The notes: generated from the sequence alone by a model not told the origin. A stretch of DNA of 64,000 bases from Crocinitomicaceae bacterium (GCA_029254025.1 JAQWYK010000012.1:1-64000); one strand, 5' to 3'. Positions 47,578-57,288 are shown, numbered from the stretch's first letter. Numbers and translations are program-made.

Positions 47578-47617
47578 AACACAGTTACTGGCTTGTCTAG
47601 GAACTGTGTTTTTTTTG
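47578..47617 (+). terminator. Rho-independent terminator after fabI
   Basis: Nine-base stem AACACAGTT/AACTGTGTT with a 15-base loop and a run of Ts, 22 bases after the fabI stop; it may also serve the convergent gene. Confidence 0.7.
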
Positions 47618-47620
47618 AGC

Positions 47621-48364
47621 CTATTTTTCTTGAGGAGGTAGGGCTGCCGTTTCTCGATTTCTGATTTTCAAAAAAGAAAGGGTTCCTACCATCGTTAAGA
47701 AAACAGGCGCTAATACAATACCAATATGAGGAATGGCTAAAAATCCAGTAAAAATTAGTCCTGTACTAATCATATGAAGTGGATGAGAAAATGCATATCC
47801 CCAACTTTGGGCAACCGAGTAATCGTATCGTTCTAGTGAAAAGTCATAGCTATTAAATCCTGTAAAAAAGGCAATAAAAATAATGGTCATGTATGGTGTA
47901 AGAAAGCCCAAACCGCAAATATAGGCCAACATTAACCAGATAAATTTGATAAAGAGATACATCAATCCACCCAATATAGCGACCCCTATAGTTCGAACGA
48001 TGTCGTTGATGATTTTCGACCAACTATTTTGAAAGTTCGACCCCGTTTCTTCGCGATCTAAGCGTTCACTGAGGATTGTGTGGAATGGAGACAGTAGTGT
48101 AATCAATATAAACTGAAATATGAACAACGATAGACCTTCTATCCAGCCAAAGAATATATCAACTCCAGCTTTCAAGGATTCTCCTATGTGAGGAATATAA
48201 CTTACAACACTTATGTATTCATTGACAGAATTTAATGATTGGATGTAGAAGAAATATGCGATGGCTAAAACTATTCCGGGAAGAAAGTAAACGAGGTATT
48301 TTCCTTGAGTTAAAAGGACGAATGAACGATAAATTGCTGAAAAATGGTCAGTAATGAACTTCAT
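47621..48364 (-). CDS. EI24-domain membrane protein
   Basis: A 247-aa protein with six predicted membrane helices and the EI24/CysZ-like pattern (FSAIYRSFVLL at the start, ERLDREETG in the cytoplasmic loop). CysZ relatives carry sulfate; here no cys genes are near, so the substrate is open. Its start lies two bases after the stop of the small membrane ORF at 48367-48534, so they are co-transcribed. Confidence 0.8.
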   Translation of the reverse strand: MKFITDHFSAIYRSFVLLTQGKYLVYFLPGIVLAIAYFFYIQSLNSVNEYISVVSYIPHIGESLKAGVDIFFGWIEGLSLFIFQFILITLLSPFHTILSERLDREETGSNFQNSWSKIINDIVRTIGVAILGGLMYLFIKFIWLMLAYICGLGFLTPYMTIIFIAFFTGFNSYDFSLERYDYSVAQSWGYAFSHPLHMISTGLIFTGFLAIPHIGIVLAPVFLTMVGTLSFLKIRNRETAALPPQEK

Positions 48365-48366
48365 AA

Positions 48367-48534
48367 TTACGAATAAATCAATTTTAGAATGAGCAAAGAA
48401 ATCGCATAAAAGCCGAGTGTGCCCAAAAACAAGAGCTTCCCACCTCTATAACCTTGGTAATACCAATATATGCTATTCAATACTCCCAATGAAAAAGCCG
48501 GGATAATACTGATTATAAAAATGTTACTGCTCAT
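48367..48534 (-). CDS. Small two-helix membrane protein upstream of the EI24 gene
   Basis: A 55-aa frame from ATG 48534 to TAA 48367-48369. It begins MSSNIFIISIIPAFSLGVLN, has helices at about 4-22 and 33-53 and a short basic loop (YRGGK). The spacing to the EI24 gene (two bases) supports a real, coupled gene. No family recognised. Confidence 0.55.
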   Translation of the reverse strand: MSSNIFIISIIPAFSLGVLNSIYWYYQGYRGGKLLFLGTLGFYAISLLILKLIYS

Positions 48535-48592
48535 ACTATTTTTGGCATGTAAATTGAAATGAAACCGTCTGTAAACATAAAAAAAAGAAATT

Positions 48593-48838
48593 ATGAAAAC
48601 GATATTTTATAACGGTATTGCATTAGCCGTAGTTTTTTTTAGTTTGGCTTTTGCAGCAAGTGCTCAGGAAGGCAAAGTGAACCCAAAATTAACACCATAC
48701 AAAGTAAAGGTACAGCATTTCCGAGGTAAAAACAAGGCAGAAGCCCAGAAGAGATCAACGAATAATCGAAAAAATATTGTAAGAATTTCAACTATTCAAC
48801 CTCTTCCTATTGAAAAAAGAGAAGCCTTAAAGGAATAA
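48593..48838 (+). CDS. Small exported protein
   Basis: An 81-aa protein with a clear signal peptide (cleavage after SAQ, residue 25) and a basic, polar mature part (about 56 residues, many Lys/Arg/Asn) without cysteines. Function unknown. It stands alone and is followed by a bidirectional terminator. Confidence 0.65.
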   Translation: MKTIFYNGIALAVVFFSLAFAASAQEGKVNPKLTPYKVKVQHFRGKNKAEAQKRSTNNRKNIVRISTIQPLPIEKREALKE

Positions 48839-48892
48839 CCTACACCTTAAAACAAAGTAGTTTTACAGTTTACAAATAAGTAGTTTAGCATG

Positions 48893-48924
48893 AAAGCCTT
48901 TTACTCTGGAGTAGAAGGCTTTTC
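48893..48924. terminator. Bidirectional terminator
   Basis: AAAGCCTT (48893-48900) pairs with AAGGCTTT (48915-48922), with the inner TACT/AGTA pairing, between two convergent genes. Confidence 0.7.
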
Positions 48925-49751
48925 TAATGCTGAGCTTGAATAAATTTAATAGTATAGGAACTCACTTCTTCGAGCCACCGAGGTAAGTTGTCTTCTGACC
49001 AAGGATGTGAAGCTCCAAAAGTATGATCAGCCTCCTGAATACCAATCAATTCTCCTGAGGTCCATTCTGTCAAGACTTCAGACTCTTTCATATGAACGGC
49101 TTCATCTTTGGTTCCATGAATATGCAGGCATGGCTTCTTTAGTGAAATTGAAGCATTTTTGATATCCAATAAATCTTGGTTGTAATACCAATCTTCATAA
49201 AATGAAAATTGGTGAGGCATATGCTGCTTTGTGCGATTATTTTCAATATATCGAACTCCTTCTTCTTTCCATTGTTGGAGTTCTTGACCAATTGGGAAAC
49301 GGTTTGCGATACTCGAGATACTGGCCCAAGTGATGACACCACAAACTCGTTCGTCTTGTCCAGTTAAAATAACGTCACCGCCACCACGACTATGTCCTGT
49401 AAGAAATAACTTTTTTCCGGACATATCCAATGTTCGATAAAGCCAGTCGATTCCCTCGTAAATATCATCGATTTCATATGTGTACCGATTATCACCGAAA
49501 GCAACGAGGTCAGGAAAATCTATAGGATCATCAATCGTACCACCGTTGTGAGATAAATTTAGCTTACAAAAACCAATGTTATGAGTAACGAAATAATCCG
49601 AAACTAAGTTCCAACAACCCCAGTCTTTAAATCCTTTGTAGCCATGTACGAACAATACAACGTTCTTAAAGGTTTCATTATCAGGGGCAACAAGGTCTAT
49701 AAGACTCTTTCGATCATTCGCTCCTGTATAGATTTGATTTATTAACTGCAT
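48924..49751 (-). CDS. Alpha/beta-hydrolase
   Basis: A 275-aa hydrolase read from ATG 49751; the frame is open up to 49829, but that would overlap the upstream gene. The nucleophile elbow GHSRGGGD, the oxyanion region VLFVHGYKGFKDWG, Asp in HGTKDEAVH and His in EADHTFGASHPW form the catalytic set. It resembles dienelactone-hydrolase/acyl-esterase relatives; the substrate is unknown. It lies 19 bases after the TsaC-type gene. Confidence 0.87.
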   Translation of the reverse strand: MQLINQIYTGANDRKSLIDLVAPDNETFKNVVLFVHGYKGFKDWGCWNLVSDYFVTHNIGFCKLNLSHNGGTIDDPIDFPDLVAFGDNRYTYEIDDIYEGIDWLYRTLDMSGKKLFLTGHSRGGGDVILTGQDERVCGVITWASISSIANRFPIGQELQQWKEEGVRYIENNRTKQHMPHQFSFYEDWYYNQDLLDIKNASISLKKPCLHIHGTKDEAVHMKESEVLTEWTSGELIGIQEADHTFGASHPWSEDNLPRWLEEVSSYTIKFIQAQH

Positions 49752-49770
49752 AATTAATCCGTTTATGGGC

Positions 49771-50388
49771 TTACAATATTCCTGCTCCTTGACGTATGAT
49801 TTCAGGGGATGTTCCGAGGCAATTGACAATAGTTGAAGCCTCTAATTTCCCCAAGCCACCATCGATAATCGTATGGACCTTATCGTCGAAACGTTGATAG
49901 ATTTCATAGGGATCAATAAAATATTCTAACAATTCGTCTTCATCATCAATTAGAGAAGTGGTCACTAATGGGTTACCTAATTCCTCTACTAACGCCAAGA
50001 CTATTGAATTATCAGGTATTTTTATTCCAATTTCTTTTCGTTTGTTGTCGAATAATTTCGGAACATCGTTCGTGGCCTCCAGAATAAAGGTAAAAGGCCC
50101 TGGCAAACATTGTTTTAATAATTTAAACGTGGAACGATCAATCTGTTTGACATAATTGGAAACTTCACTGAGGTCTTTACATATAATAGAGAACTTAGAT
50201 TTATTTAACTTCATGTTTTTCAATCGAGCTAGGTTTTCCAGCGCCTTTTTGTTCATCAGATCGCATCCCATGGAATACACTGTATCTGTGGGGTATATAA
50301 TGATTTCACCTTGTTTTAATGCCTTTACAACTTGTTGAATAAGGCGTTTATCTATATTGTATTCTTGAATTTCGATGAGCATAAACAA
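49771..50388 (-). CDS. L-threonylcarbamoyladenylate synthase (TsaC/YciO type)
   Basis: A 205-aa YrdC-fold protein with YPTDTVYSMGCD, the KxR-like KNMKLNKSKFSIICKDL segment and PGPFTFIL. It makes threonylcarbamoyl-AMP from threonine, bicarbonate and ATP for the t6A37 pathway and would feed TsaD (18601-19623). YciO-type paralogues look similar, so assignment as the true TsaC is not certain. The second ATG (49771-50382 in length terms) is an equally good start. Confidence 0.82.
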   Translation of the reverse strand: MFMLIEIQEYNIDKRLIQQVVKALKQGEIIIYPTDTVYSMGCDLMNKKALENLARLKNMKLNKSKFSIICKDLSEVSNYVKQIDRSTFKLLKQCLPGPFTFILEATNDVPKLFDNKRKEIGIKIPDNSIVLALVEELGNPLVTTSLIDDEDELLEYFIDPYEIYQRFDDKVHTIIDGGLGKLEASTIVNCLGTSPEIIRQGAGIL

Positions 50389-50482
50389 GGTCTTTGAAGA
50401 AGTTCAAATTTAAGAATAAATTAAGGTAAATGGGAGAACATCCTAACTATTTCTGTAATTTTATAGCTTAAATTTATAAAGT

Positions 50483-52171
50483 ATGTCAGACGATAAAAAA
50501 GTCATATTTTCTATGCACCGAGTGAGCAAGACAACTCCTGCTGGAAAACAAATCATTAAAAACATATCGCTATCCTTTTTTTATGGAGCGAAAATAGGAA
50601 TCATCGGTCTTAATGGTTCCGGTAAGTCTACAGTAATGAAAATTATTGCGGGTTTAGATAAATCATATCAAGGAGATGTGAGCTTTGTTGATGGTTATTC
50701 TGTGGGGTATCTTCCTCAAGAGCCAGAGTTAGACGAAAGCAAGACGGTCAAAGAAATTGTAATGGAAGGTGTTCAAGAGACTGTAGATGTGCTCAAGGAA
50801 TACGAGGAAATCAACAATGCGTTCATGGATGAAGAAGTGATGAACGATCCTGACAAAATGGATAAATTGATTGCTCGTCAAGGGGAGATTCAAGATCGCA
50901 TTGATGCATTGGATGCTTGGGAACTAGATAGTAAACTTGACCGAGCAATGGATGCTTTACGTTGTCCGCCGGATGATCAAAAAATTGAAAACCTTTCTGG
51001 TGGTGAACGTCGTCGCGTAGCCTTAACACGTTTATTGCTGCAAAATCCAGAGGTGCTATTGTTGGATGAACCTACCAACCATTTGGATGCTGAATCGATT
51101 GATTGGTTAGAACAACACTTACAGCAATACGCGGGTACTGTGATTGCAGTCACACACGATAGATACTTCTTGGATAATGTGGCTGGTTGGATTCTAGAGC
51201 TAGATCGAGGAGAAGGTATTCCTTGGAAAGGAAACTATTCATCTTGGCTGGAGCAGAAATCTAACCGATTAAAACAAGAGGAAAAAGGGGAGTCGAGACG
51301 TCAGAAAATGCTTGAACGAGAATTAGAATGGGTGAGGATGAACCCGAAAGGACGCCAGGCCAAAAATAAAGCAAGGATTTCCAATTACGATAAATTATTA
51401 TCGGAAGAACAGAAAGAGAAAGAAACAAAATTGGAGATTCCAATTCCAAATGGACCGCGTTTAGGCTCTAAAGTTATTGATGCAGTAAATGTATCTAAAG
51501 GATTTGTAGACAAGTTATTATATGACGACTTAAACTTCTCATTGCCGCCAGCTGGAATTGTTGGGATTATCGGACCAAACGGTGCCGGTAAAACGACCAT
51601 TTTCAAAATGATAATGGGAGAAATTCAACCTGATGGAGGTACTTTTGATGTAGGTGAAACAGTTAAAATTGGCTATGTCGATCAAACTCATGCTGATTTA
51701 GATCCGAATAAATCGATATTCGATGTCGTATCTGGAGGAACTGAATTCATTGAAATTGGAGGAAATCAAAAAGTAAATGCGCGCGCATACCTTTCTAAGT
51801 TTGCTTTTGCGGGTTCCGATCAGAGCAAAAAAGTAGGTGTATTGTCTGGAGGTGAGCGAAATCGATTGCACTTGGCCATGACGTTAAAAACTGAAGCGAA
51901 TGTGCTCTTATTGGATGAACCTACGAACGACATCGACGTTAATACCTTACGTGCATTAGAGGAAGGAATTGAAAATTTTGCGGGTTGCGCGGTTGTGATT
52001 TCTCACGACAGATGGTTCTTGGATCGAATATGTACGCATATACTCGCATTTGAAGGAGATTCGCAAGTTTACTGGTTCGAAGGATCGTACTCTGAATACG
52101 AGGAAAACAAAAAGAAACGTCTGGGTGATGTAACGCCACGTCGCATTAAATACAGAAAACTGGTTAAATAG
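50483..52171 (+). CDS. ettA: Energy-dependent translational throttle protein EttA
   Basis: A 562-aa ABC-F protein. Walker A motifs GLNGSGKS and GPNGAGKT, signatures LSGGERRRV and LSGGERNRL, and the EttA-type P-site-tRNA-interaction linker (RQKMLERELEWVRMNPKGRQAKNKARI in pattern) and the C-terminal RRIKYRKL ending assign it to EttA, which gates translation according to ATP/ADP ratio at the ribosomal E site. Confidence 0.94.
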   Translation: MSDDKKVIFSMHRVSKTTPAGKQIIKNISLSFFYGAKIGIIGLNGSGKSTVMKIIAGLDKSYQGDVSFVDGYSVGYLPQEPELDESKTVKEIVMEGVQETVDVLKEYEEINNAFMDEEVMNDPDKMDKLIARQGEIQDRIDALDAWELDSKLDRAMDALRCPPDDQKIENLSGGERRRVALTRLLLQNPEVLLLDEPTNHLDAESIDWLEQHLQQYAGTVIAVTHDRYFLDNVAGWILELDRGEGIPWKGNYSSWLEQKSNRLKQEEKGESRRQKMLERELEWVRMNPKGRQAKNKARISNYDKLLSEEQKEKETKLEIPIPNGPRLGSKVIDAVNVSKGFVDKLLYDDLNFSLPPAGIVGIIGPNGAGKTTIFKMIMGEIQPDGGTFDVGETVKIGYVDQTHADLDPNKSIFDVVSGGTEFIEIGGNQKVNARAYLSKFAFAGSDQSKKVGVLSGGERNRLHLAMTLKTEANVLLLDEPTNDIDVNTLRALEEGIENFAGCAVVISHDRWFLDRICTHILAFEGDSQVYWFEGSYSEYEENKKKRLGDVTPRRIKYRKLVK

Positions 52172-52313
52172 GAGATAGTTGAGTCGAAAGTTGGTTGATT
52201 TCCTATAACTTTAGGTTTACTACTAAGGAATGAATAAAATAATTAGCGGAAAAACATTAGTGTCAAGCTAAAAGGCTTAACAACTTGTGAATTACCACGT
52301 TAGATAAAAAAAT

Positions 52314-53771
52314 ATGGAAGTAAAAGATTTAAAACCTAAAGCGATCTGGACAAATTTCGCAGCACTGAATGCGGTACCTCGTCCAAGTAAGAAAGAAGAA
52401 CGCGTGATTCAATTCATGGTTGATTTTGGTAATGAACTTGGTTTGGACACTCAAACTGACAGGATTGGTAATATCATCATTAAAAAGCCCGCGACTTCCG
52501 GCATGGAGGATAGACAAACAGTGATATTACAGTCCCATGTAGATATGGTTCACCAAAAGAACGCTGATACGGTTTTTGACTTCGATTCCGAAGGTATTCG
52601 CATGATTGTCGACGGTGACTGGGTGAAAGCTGATGGCACAACCTTGGGAGCAGATAATGGTATTGGTGTTGCCACGATTATGGGGTTGTTAGGATCTACG
52701 GATATTCCACACCCTGCGCTTGAAGCGATGTTTACTGTAGATGAGGAAACTGGTATGACGGGTGCTATGGAGTTGGAGCCTGAATATTATGATGGGAAAA
52801 TATTATTGAATCTCGACACAGAGGATGACGATGAATTATCGATTGGCTGTGCAGGTGGAATAGATACCAATACGTCGTATGACTTTGCTTCCGAGGATAC
52901 TCCAACTGATGTGGTAACCTTTGTAATTAAGTTGCGTGGTTTGATGGGAGGGCATTCGGGAATGGATATCGATAAAGGAAGAGGTAACGCAAATAAATTA
53001 ATGACGCGTATTTTATACGATGCCCCAATAGATATTTTCCTGCATGAGTTCGATGGGGGAAGTTTACGAAATGCCATTCCAAGAGAGGCAACTGTCAGTG
53101 TTTCTGTTCCAATGGAACACAAAGAAACCTTTCAAGCCTACGTGAAGGAGCAAGAGGCAACGTTAAAAATGGAGTTCAGTCCAATTGAAAAGAATATGAG
53201 CTTTACGATAAATAAGGCTGAATCAACCCCTTCGACGTGCGTATCCGCTGCGGACCAATCAAAAATTTTATCTGTCCTTTATTCTCTTCATAATGGAGTG
53301 TTTAAAATGAGTTTGAATTTTGATGACCTGGTAGAAACGTCATCATCTTTGGCGCGTGTATTGGTGAAAGACGGTAATTTTGGAACGCAGTCATTACAAC
53401 GTAGTAGTGTAGAATCTACAAAAACTGATGTTGCAAATACCATAAAAGCTGCATTTGAGCTCATTGGTGCTGACATTGAGCAAACTGGAGATTATCCAGG
53501 TTGGGAGCCGAATCCAGGCTCCCCAATATTGAACGTTATGGCCCAAATGTATCGCGAGAAGTTTAACGAGGAGCCACAAATCAAAGCATGTCACGCTGGT
53601 TTGGAGTGCGGGATTTTAGGAAAACACTTGCCGGATGTAGATATGATTTCATTTGGACCTAATATTCGTCATGCCCATTCACCTGATGAATGTGTTCAAA
53701 TAAGCTCTGTCCAGAAGTTTTGGGAGTTTCTTCTGGACGTACTCAAGGAAACACCAAAAAATAAATGCTAG
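52314..53771 (+). CDS. pepD: Aminoacyl-histidine dipeptidase (PepD/M20)
   Basis: A 485-aa di-zinc M20 dipeptidase. His75 and Asp77 (SHVDMV), Asp114 (GADNGIG), Glu144-Glu145 (DEETGMTG) and the C-terminal HAHSPDECV metal/substrate segment are in place. Cytoplasmic; splits Xaa-His and related dipeptides. It overlaps the next gene by seven bases. Confidence 0.93.
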   Translation: MEVKDLKPKAIWTNFAALNAVPRPSKKEERVIQFMVDFGNELGLDTQTDRIGNIIIKKPATSGMEDRQTVILQSHVDMVHQKNADTVFDFDSEGIRMIVDGDWVKADGTTLGADNGIGVATIMGLLGSTDIPHPALEAMFTVDEETGMTGAMELEPEYYDGKILLNLDTEDDDELSIGCAGGIDTNTSYDFASEDTPTDVVTFVIKLRGLMGGHSGMDIDKGRGNANKLMTRILYDAPIDIFLHEFDGGSLRNAIPREATVSVSVPMEHKETFQAYVKEQEATLKMEFSPIEKNMSFTINKAESTPSTCVSAADQSKILSVLYSLHNGVFKMSLNFDDLVETSSSLARVLVKDGNFGTQSLQRSSVESTKTDVANTIKAAFELIGADIEQTGDYPGWEPNPGSPILNVMAQMYREKFNEEPQIKACHAGLECGILGKHLPDVDMISFGPNIRHAHSPDECVQISSVQKFWEFLLDVLKETPKNKC

Positions 53772-53986
53772 CGGAAGAACAGACTGAGTTATTAGCATTA
53801 GCTAATATGAAAATGCCCTTTGGAAAATACAAAGGGTGTTTTTTGGTGGATATTCCTGAACCGTATTTTGTTTGGTACAATTCTAAAGGGTTTCCATCCA
53901 ATAAATTAGGGAATCAACTTCGATTGATGTATGAGATTAAAGTGAACGGATTGGAACATTTAATTCGTCCTCTTGTGAAACGTTAA
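53765..53986 (+). CDS. DUF3820 protein
   Basis: A 73-aa protein with the DUF3820 core MPFGKYKGCFLVDIPEPYFVWY. The family has no settled function. It overlaps pepD by seven bases and precedes the HsdR_N-type gene by three bases, so all three are one transcript. Confidence 0.85.
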   Translation: MLAEEQTELLALANMKMPFGKYKGCFLVDIPEPYFVWYNSKGFPSNKLGNQLRLMYEIKVNGLEHLIRPLVKR

Positions 53987-53989
53987 GTT

Positions 53990-54448
53990 ATGCTAACTCC
54001 ATTAAATTTACCCCAAGCAAAGTTAAAACTCTCTCAAAAGGGTCAAAGGCTTATGGTTTGGGATGAATTCCGCATGAAGCAGGTTGTGTTGACACCAGAA
54101 GAATGGGTTAGACAGCATTTCTTACATTTCCTGACTTCTGAAAAAGGAGTGCCGAAGAGTTTAATTGCTGTTGAGCAGGTGATTCAAGTGAATTCTCTCG
54201 TACGTCGCTGCGATGCTGTCCTCTATAACAATGATGGGGCACCGATAGCAATTGTAGAATGTAAAGCTCCTGAGATTGCATTGACAGAAAAAACCTTACA
54301 CCAAATTGCACAGTACAATTTTAAATTACGTGTAAATTTTTTGATATTAACGAATGGTCTTCAGACCATTACGGCAGTTATTAACTCCAAGAGCAAGACT
54401 ATTGATTATCTTCAGATTGTCCCGCTGTTTTCAGAAATGCAGGAATGA
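53990..54448 (+). CDS. HsdR_N-type PD-(D/E)XK nuclease-fold protein
   Basis: A 152-aa protein with the nuclease core Asp75 ... Glu90-x-Lys92 (RRCDAVLYN and IVECKAP), matching the N-terminal domain of type I restriction HsdR. No helicase, methylase or specificity gene is near, so it is a free-standing member of a family widespread in Bacteroidota, and not a full restriction system. Confidence 0.85.
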   Translation: MLTPLNLPQAKLKLSQKGQRLMVWDEFRMKQVVLTPEEWVRQHFLHFLTSEKGVPKSLIAVEQVIQVNSLVRRCDAVLYNNDGAPIAIVECKAPEIALTEKTLHQIAQYNFKLRVNFLILTNGLQTITAVINSKSKTIDYLQIVPLFSEMQE

Positions 54449-54505
54449 TAAAACTATTGAAAGCAACTTTTATGCTTTTAGTTCGTTGTGGATTAAATTA
54501 AAAGA

Positions 54506-55222
54506 ATGAAGACTTTTATATTCTTTGTCATTTCTCTGTTATTTTTCCTTAGAATGGGTCTTACGCAAGAATCAAGATTTAAATTAGGTATTTCGGTTTC
54601 TCCCATGTATTCTTGGGGTTTGATAACAAATGACGGAAATACTCCACAATGGTTGGAAGATAAATACAATGAAAGTGAAATCGGTAAGGTATCGTTGAGC
54701 AGTTCATTTACAGTCGAATATAGGTTTAATGAAAAAATTCAATTGGGTGCTGGTTTGGGATATCAAAATAATGGCCAACGTACAAAGAAAAGCGTTCTTT
54801 TCTTTATTGATAATCCAAATAATCCTTCTGGAAACCCTAATCCACCCATAGAGTCAAGAATGGTATATAACCATCATAATTTGGAAATCCCTATTTTTAT
54901 GAGTTATTCCATTCTACCTCGATTTTATTTAGTAGGAGGGATAAGTCCAGTAATAAATATTTTGAATACATCTACCAGTATATTGTATTATCTTGAAGGA
55001 GAAGGTGATACGGAAAGAACTGTAATTGAAGACAATTCAACAGATTTCCGTAGGGTAAATTTATTTGCGAACTTGGCAATTGGTTTTAATCTCTATGAAG
55101 CTAAAAGAATTCGGTCCTTTGTTCAAGCTCATTGCTACTATGGAGTTTTCGGAGTATCTAGTAATGCATCTTTGAATCGCATCCCTTATGCCACTGGCGT
55201 AACGTTCGGTGTAAAATTCTAA
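54506..55222 (+). CDS. Outer-membrane beta-barrel protein
   Basis: A 238-aa protein with a signal peptide ending TQ (residue 21) and a small barrel pattern like the OmpA/PorT-type 'outer membrane beta-barrel' group (FKLGISVSPMYSWG, VEYRFNEKIQLGAGLGYQ, ending TGVTFGVKF). Role unknown. Followed after 14 bases by an exported protein gene. Confidence 0.78.
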   Translation: MKTFIFFVISLLFFLRMGLTQESRFKLGISVSPMYSWGLITNDGNTPQWLEDKYNESEIGKVSLSSSFTVEYRFNEKIQLGAGLGYQNNGQRTKKSVLFFIDNPNNPSGNPNPPIESRMVYNHHNLEIPIFMSYSILPRFYLVGGISPVINILNTSTSILYYLEGEGDTERTVIEDNSTDFRRVNLFANLAIGFNLYEAKRIRSFVQAHCYYGVFGVSSNASLNRIPYATGVTFGVKF

Positions 55223-55236
55223 ATATATAGTTCTTT

Positions 55237-56109
55237 ATGAAAAATACGCTCATTTGTTATCTTCTGTTTGTTCTTTCCTTCGTAACTATGGCGCAGAATG
55301 AAGACTATCAGATCCGAGTTTATCAAAACAACCAAGAAATTATGCACAATAAAGGGGTCATTAGGTTAAGTAAGGCACCTTTCCAATTGGTATATGTTTT
55401 TTCTGCTCCTTCAAATTGGGTAATTATAGCAGGGAGTCAAAGCAAAATGAAAAACGCTTCAAATACTCAGAGTTCCTTGCTGGGACTATTATTGAATGCA
55501 GAATCAGGTGGGGCGGATAGTTATTTCAATACAGCAAGAAGTATAAGAGCTTGGAACGGCGAAATTGAAACAGCGATTTATTACGAAGATGATACCCATC
55601 ATACATTTGATAGCCTTTATAAAGCAGGAAAGACTGTTTATGGAGTGCGAACGGTAGAGTTTTTGTCCACGCAAGATGATGAGTTGATAGTGGAAGAGTG
55701 GCCTGATGATGAATTGATTGTAGCCAGCGCTTCCGTTTCTTATTCATCTGGTAAGAAAAGTGTAAGTCAGCCAATAGCTTTGAAACTCCAATTGATAGAT
55801 GTTCCGAATACATCGATTATGGATGTGAAGGGCAAGTCATTTATTGAAGAGGGAGAAGCGCACTTTCAAGAAGGCTGCGAGGGATGTGGGAATTTAGGTT
55901 CTTTTGATTTTCTACGAAATGGCAAAGAGGTAGAGTTTTTGTTTTCAGGATCTGATATTTTCGAATTTGGTAATTATACACAAGAAGGTAATCAAGTAAT
56001 TATTGCTCGAGGAGTGAAGACTTTCACGGTAAGACCTGACGGGAATCAATTAACAGACAACGAATACGGAACGAAATATAATTTAGAGCAGAGAAAAGAG
56101 GAGAAGTAA
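55237..56109 (+). CDS. Exported protein of unknown function
   Basis: A 290-aa protein with a signal peptide ending MAQ (residue 19). The mature part is mostly beta-rich with an acidic middle (DDELIVEEWPDDELIV) and one Cys-rich spot (EGCEGCGNLG, about residues 209-218) that could bind metal or form a disulfide. Its C-terminal third reads like a small lipocalin-type sheet. No family recognised. It is co-directional with the small barrel protein and ends at a bidirectional terminator. Confidence 0.65.
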   Translation: MKNTLICYLLFVLSFVTMAQNEDYQIRVYQNNQEIMHNKGVIRLSKAPFQLVYVFSAPSNWVIIAGSQSKMKNASNTQSSLLGLLLNAESGGADSYFNTARSIRAWNGEIETAIYYEDDTHHTFDSLYKAGKTVYGVRTVEFLSTQDDELIVEEWPDDELIVASASVSYSSGKKSVSQPIALKLQLIDVPNTSIMDVKGKSFIEEGEAHFQEGCEGCGNLGSFDFLRNGKEVEFLFSGSDIFEFGNYTQEGNQVIIARGVKTFTVRPDGNQLTDNEYGTKYNLEQRKEEK

Positions 56110-56124
56110 CTCTCAATATTTTAC

Positions 56125-56158
56125 ACCAAAAAAAAGCCGATATCGACTTTTTTTTGGT
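56125..56158. terminator. Bidirectional terminator between exported-protein gene and dnaJ
   Basis: ACC plus eight As, a short stem centred on CGATATCG, and eight Ts plus GGT form a nearly perfect palindrome between convergent genes. Confidence 0.75.
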
Positions 56159-56169
56159 TAATACAATTC

Positions 56170-57282
56170 TTAATTGCTGAACATATCTTTTACTCGTTGG
56201 AAAAATCCTTTTTCCTTTCCGTCTGGTGAAGGGGTGAAATTCTCACTCAATCGAAATTTTTCCAAAATCGACGTTTCCTCTTTCGAGAGTGTTTTTGGTG
56301 TCCATACGTTAATGTGCACGAATAAATCACCTGTTCCATAATTGTGAACACTTGGCAATCCTTTTCCTTTGAGGCGCAGCATTTTTCCACTTTGTGTTCC
56401 TGGTTCAATTTTTATTTTGGCTTTTCCCCCCAATGTAGGGACTTCAATCGATGCGCCTAATGCAGCGTCCGCAAAATTTACAAATGCTTCGAAGTGTAAA
56501 TTCTGGCCGTCACGTCGCAAATGTTCGTGTTCAACTTCTTCAATAACAACTAATAAATCACCTGGAATTCCATTAAATGGACCAGCGTTTCCTTTACCAT
56601 TGACACTAAGCTGCATTCCCTCTTCAACACCGGATGGAATATCTATTTCGATAACCTCTTCTTGTCGCTTAAGCCCATGAGTATCTGAATCAGAAGGACG
56701 TTTGTCAATTACTTTTCCTGTTCCTTGACAAGCTCCACATGTGGAAGCAGTTTGCATAGCTCCCAAAAATGTTTGAGTAACACGCGTTACACGTCCGGAA
56801 CCATTACAGCCAGAACAACTTTTAAATGTAACACCCTCGGCATTAACAAGTTTGTTAACTTTAATTTTCTTTTTGACCCCCTCAGAGATTTCTTCCAGTG
56901 TTAGTTTAATTTTCACGCGGAGGTTGGTTCCCTTTGTAGCGCGCGCACCGCCGCCTCGTCGTTGGCCGCCTCCGAATGTTCCTCCGAAAATATCTCCGAA
57001 TTGAGAGAAGATATCATCCATGTTCATACCTCCACCAAATCCTCCGGCACCACCGCTCATTCCTGCATGCCCAAACTGGTCGTAACGCTGCTTTTTCTCT
57101 GCATTACTCAGTACTGTGTAGGCCTCAGCTGCTTCCTTGAATTTGGCTTCTGCGCTAGCATCGTCCGGGTTCTTGTCTGGATGATATTTAAGCGCTAATT
57201 TCCGATACGCCTTTTTAATTTCTGACTCGCTAGCTGATTTCGAAACACCTAATACTTCGTAATAATCTCTTTTATCGCTCAT
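56170..57282 (-). CDS. dnaJ: Co-chaperone DnaJ
   Basis: A 370-aa J-protein that delivers substrates to DnaK. The J-domain has the HPD motif (YHPDKNPDD, about residue 34-36), a Gly/Phe-rich region (75-110), then a central domain with only two CxxCxGxG motifs (CSGCNGSG and CGACQGTG), against four in the classical protein, and the C-terminal substrate domains. The reduced zinc region is also seen in other Flavobacteriia, as I recall. It follows grpE by six bases. Confidence 0.93.
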   Translation of the reverse strand: MSDKRDYYEVLGVSKSASESEIKKAYRKLALKYHPDKNPDDASAEAKFKEAAEAYTVLSNAEKKQRYDQFGHAGMSGGAGGFGGGMNMDDIFSQFGDIFGGTFGGGQRRGGGARATKGTNLRVKIKLTLEEISEGVKKKIKVNKLVNAEGVTFKSCSGCNGSGRVTRVTQTFLGAMQTASTCGACQGTGKVIDKRPSDSDTHGLKRQEEVIEIDIPSGVEEGMQLSVNGKGNAGPFNGIPGDLLVVIEEVEHEHLRRDGQNLHFEAFVNFADAALGASIEVPTLGGKAKIKIEPGTQSGKMLRLKGKGLPSVHNYGTGDLFVHINVWTPKTLSKEETSILEKFRLSENFTPSPDGKEKGFFQRVKDMFSN

Positions 57283-57288
57283 ATCTTA

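Noticed and set aside
53990-54448. Restriction-modification or defence system around the HsdR_N-type gene
   Set aside because: No methylase, specificity or helicase gene is near; neighbours are pepD, a DUF3820 gene and exported proteins. The free-standing form is common in this phylum.
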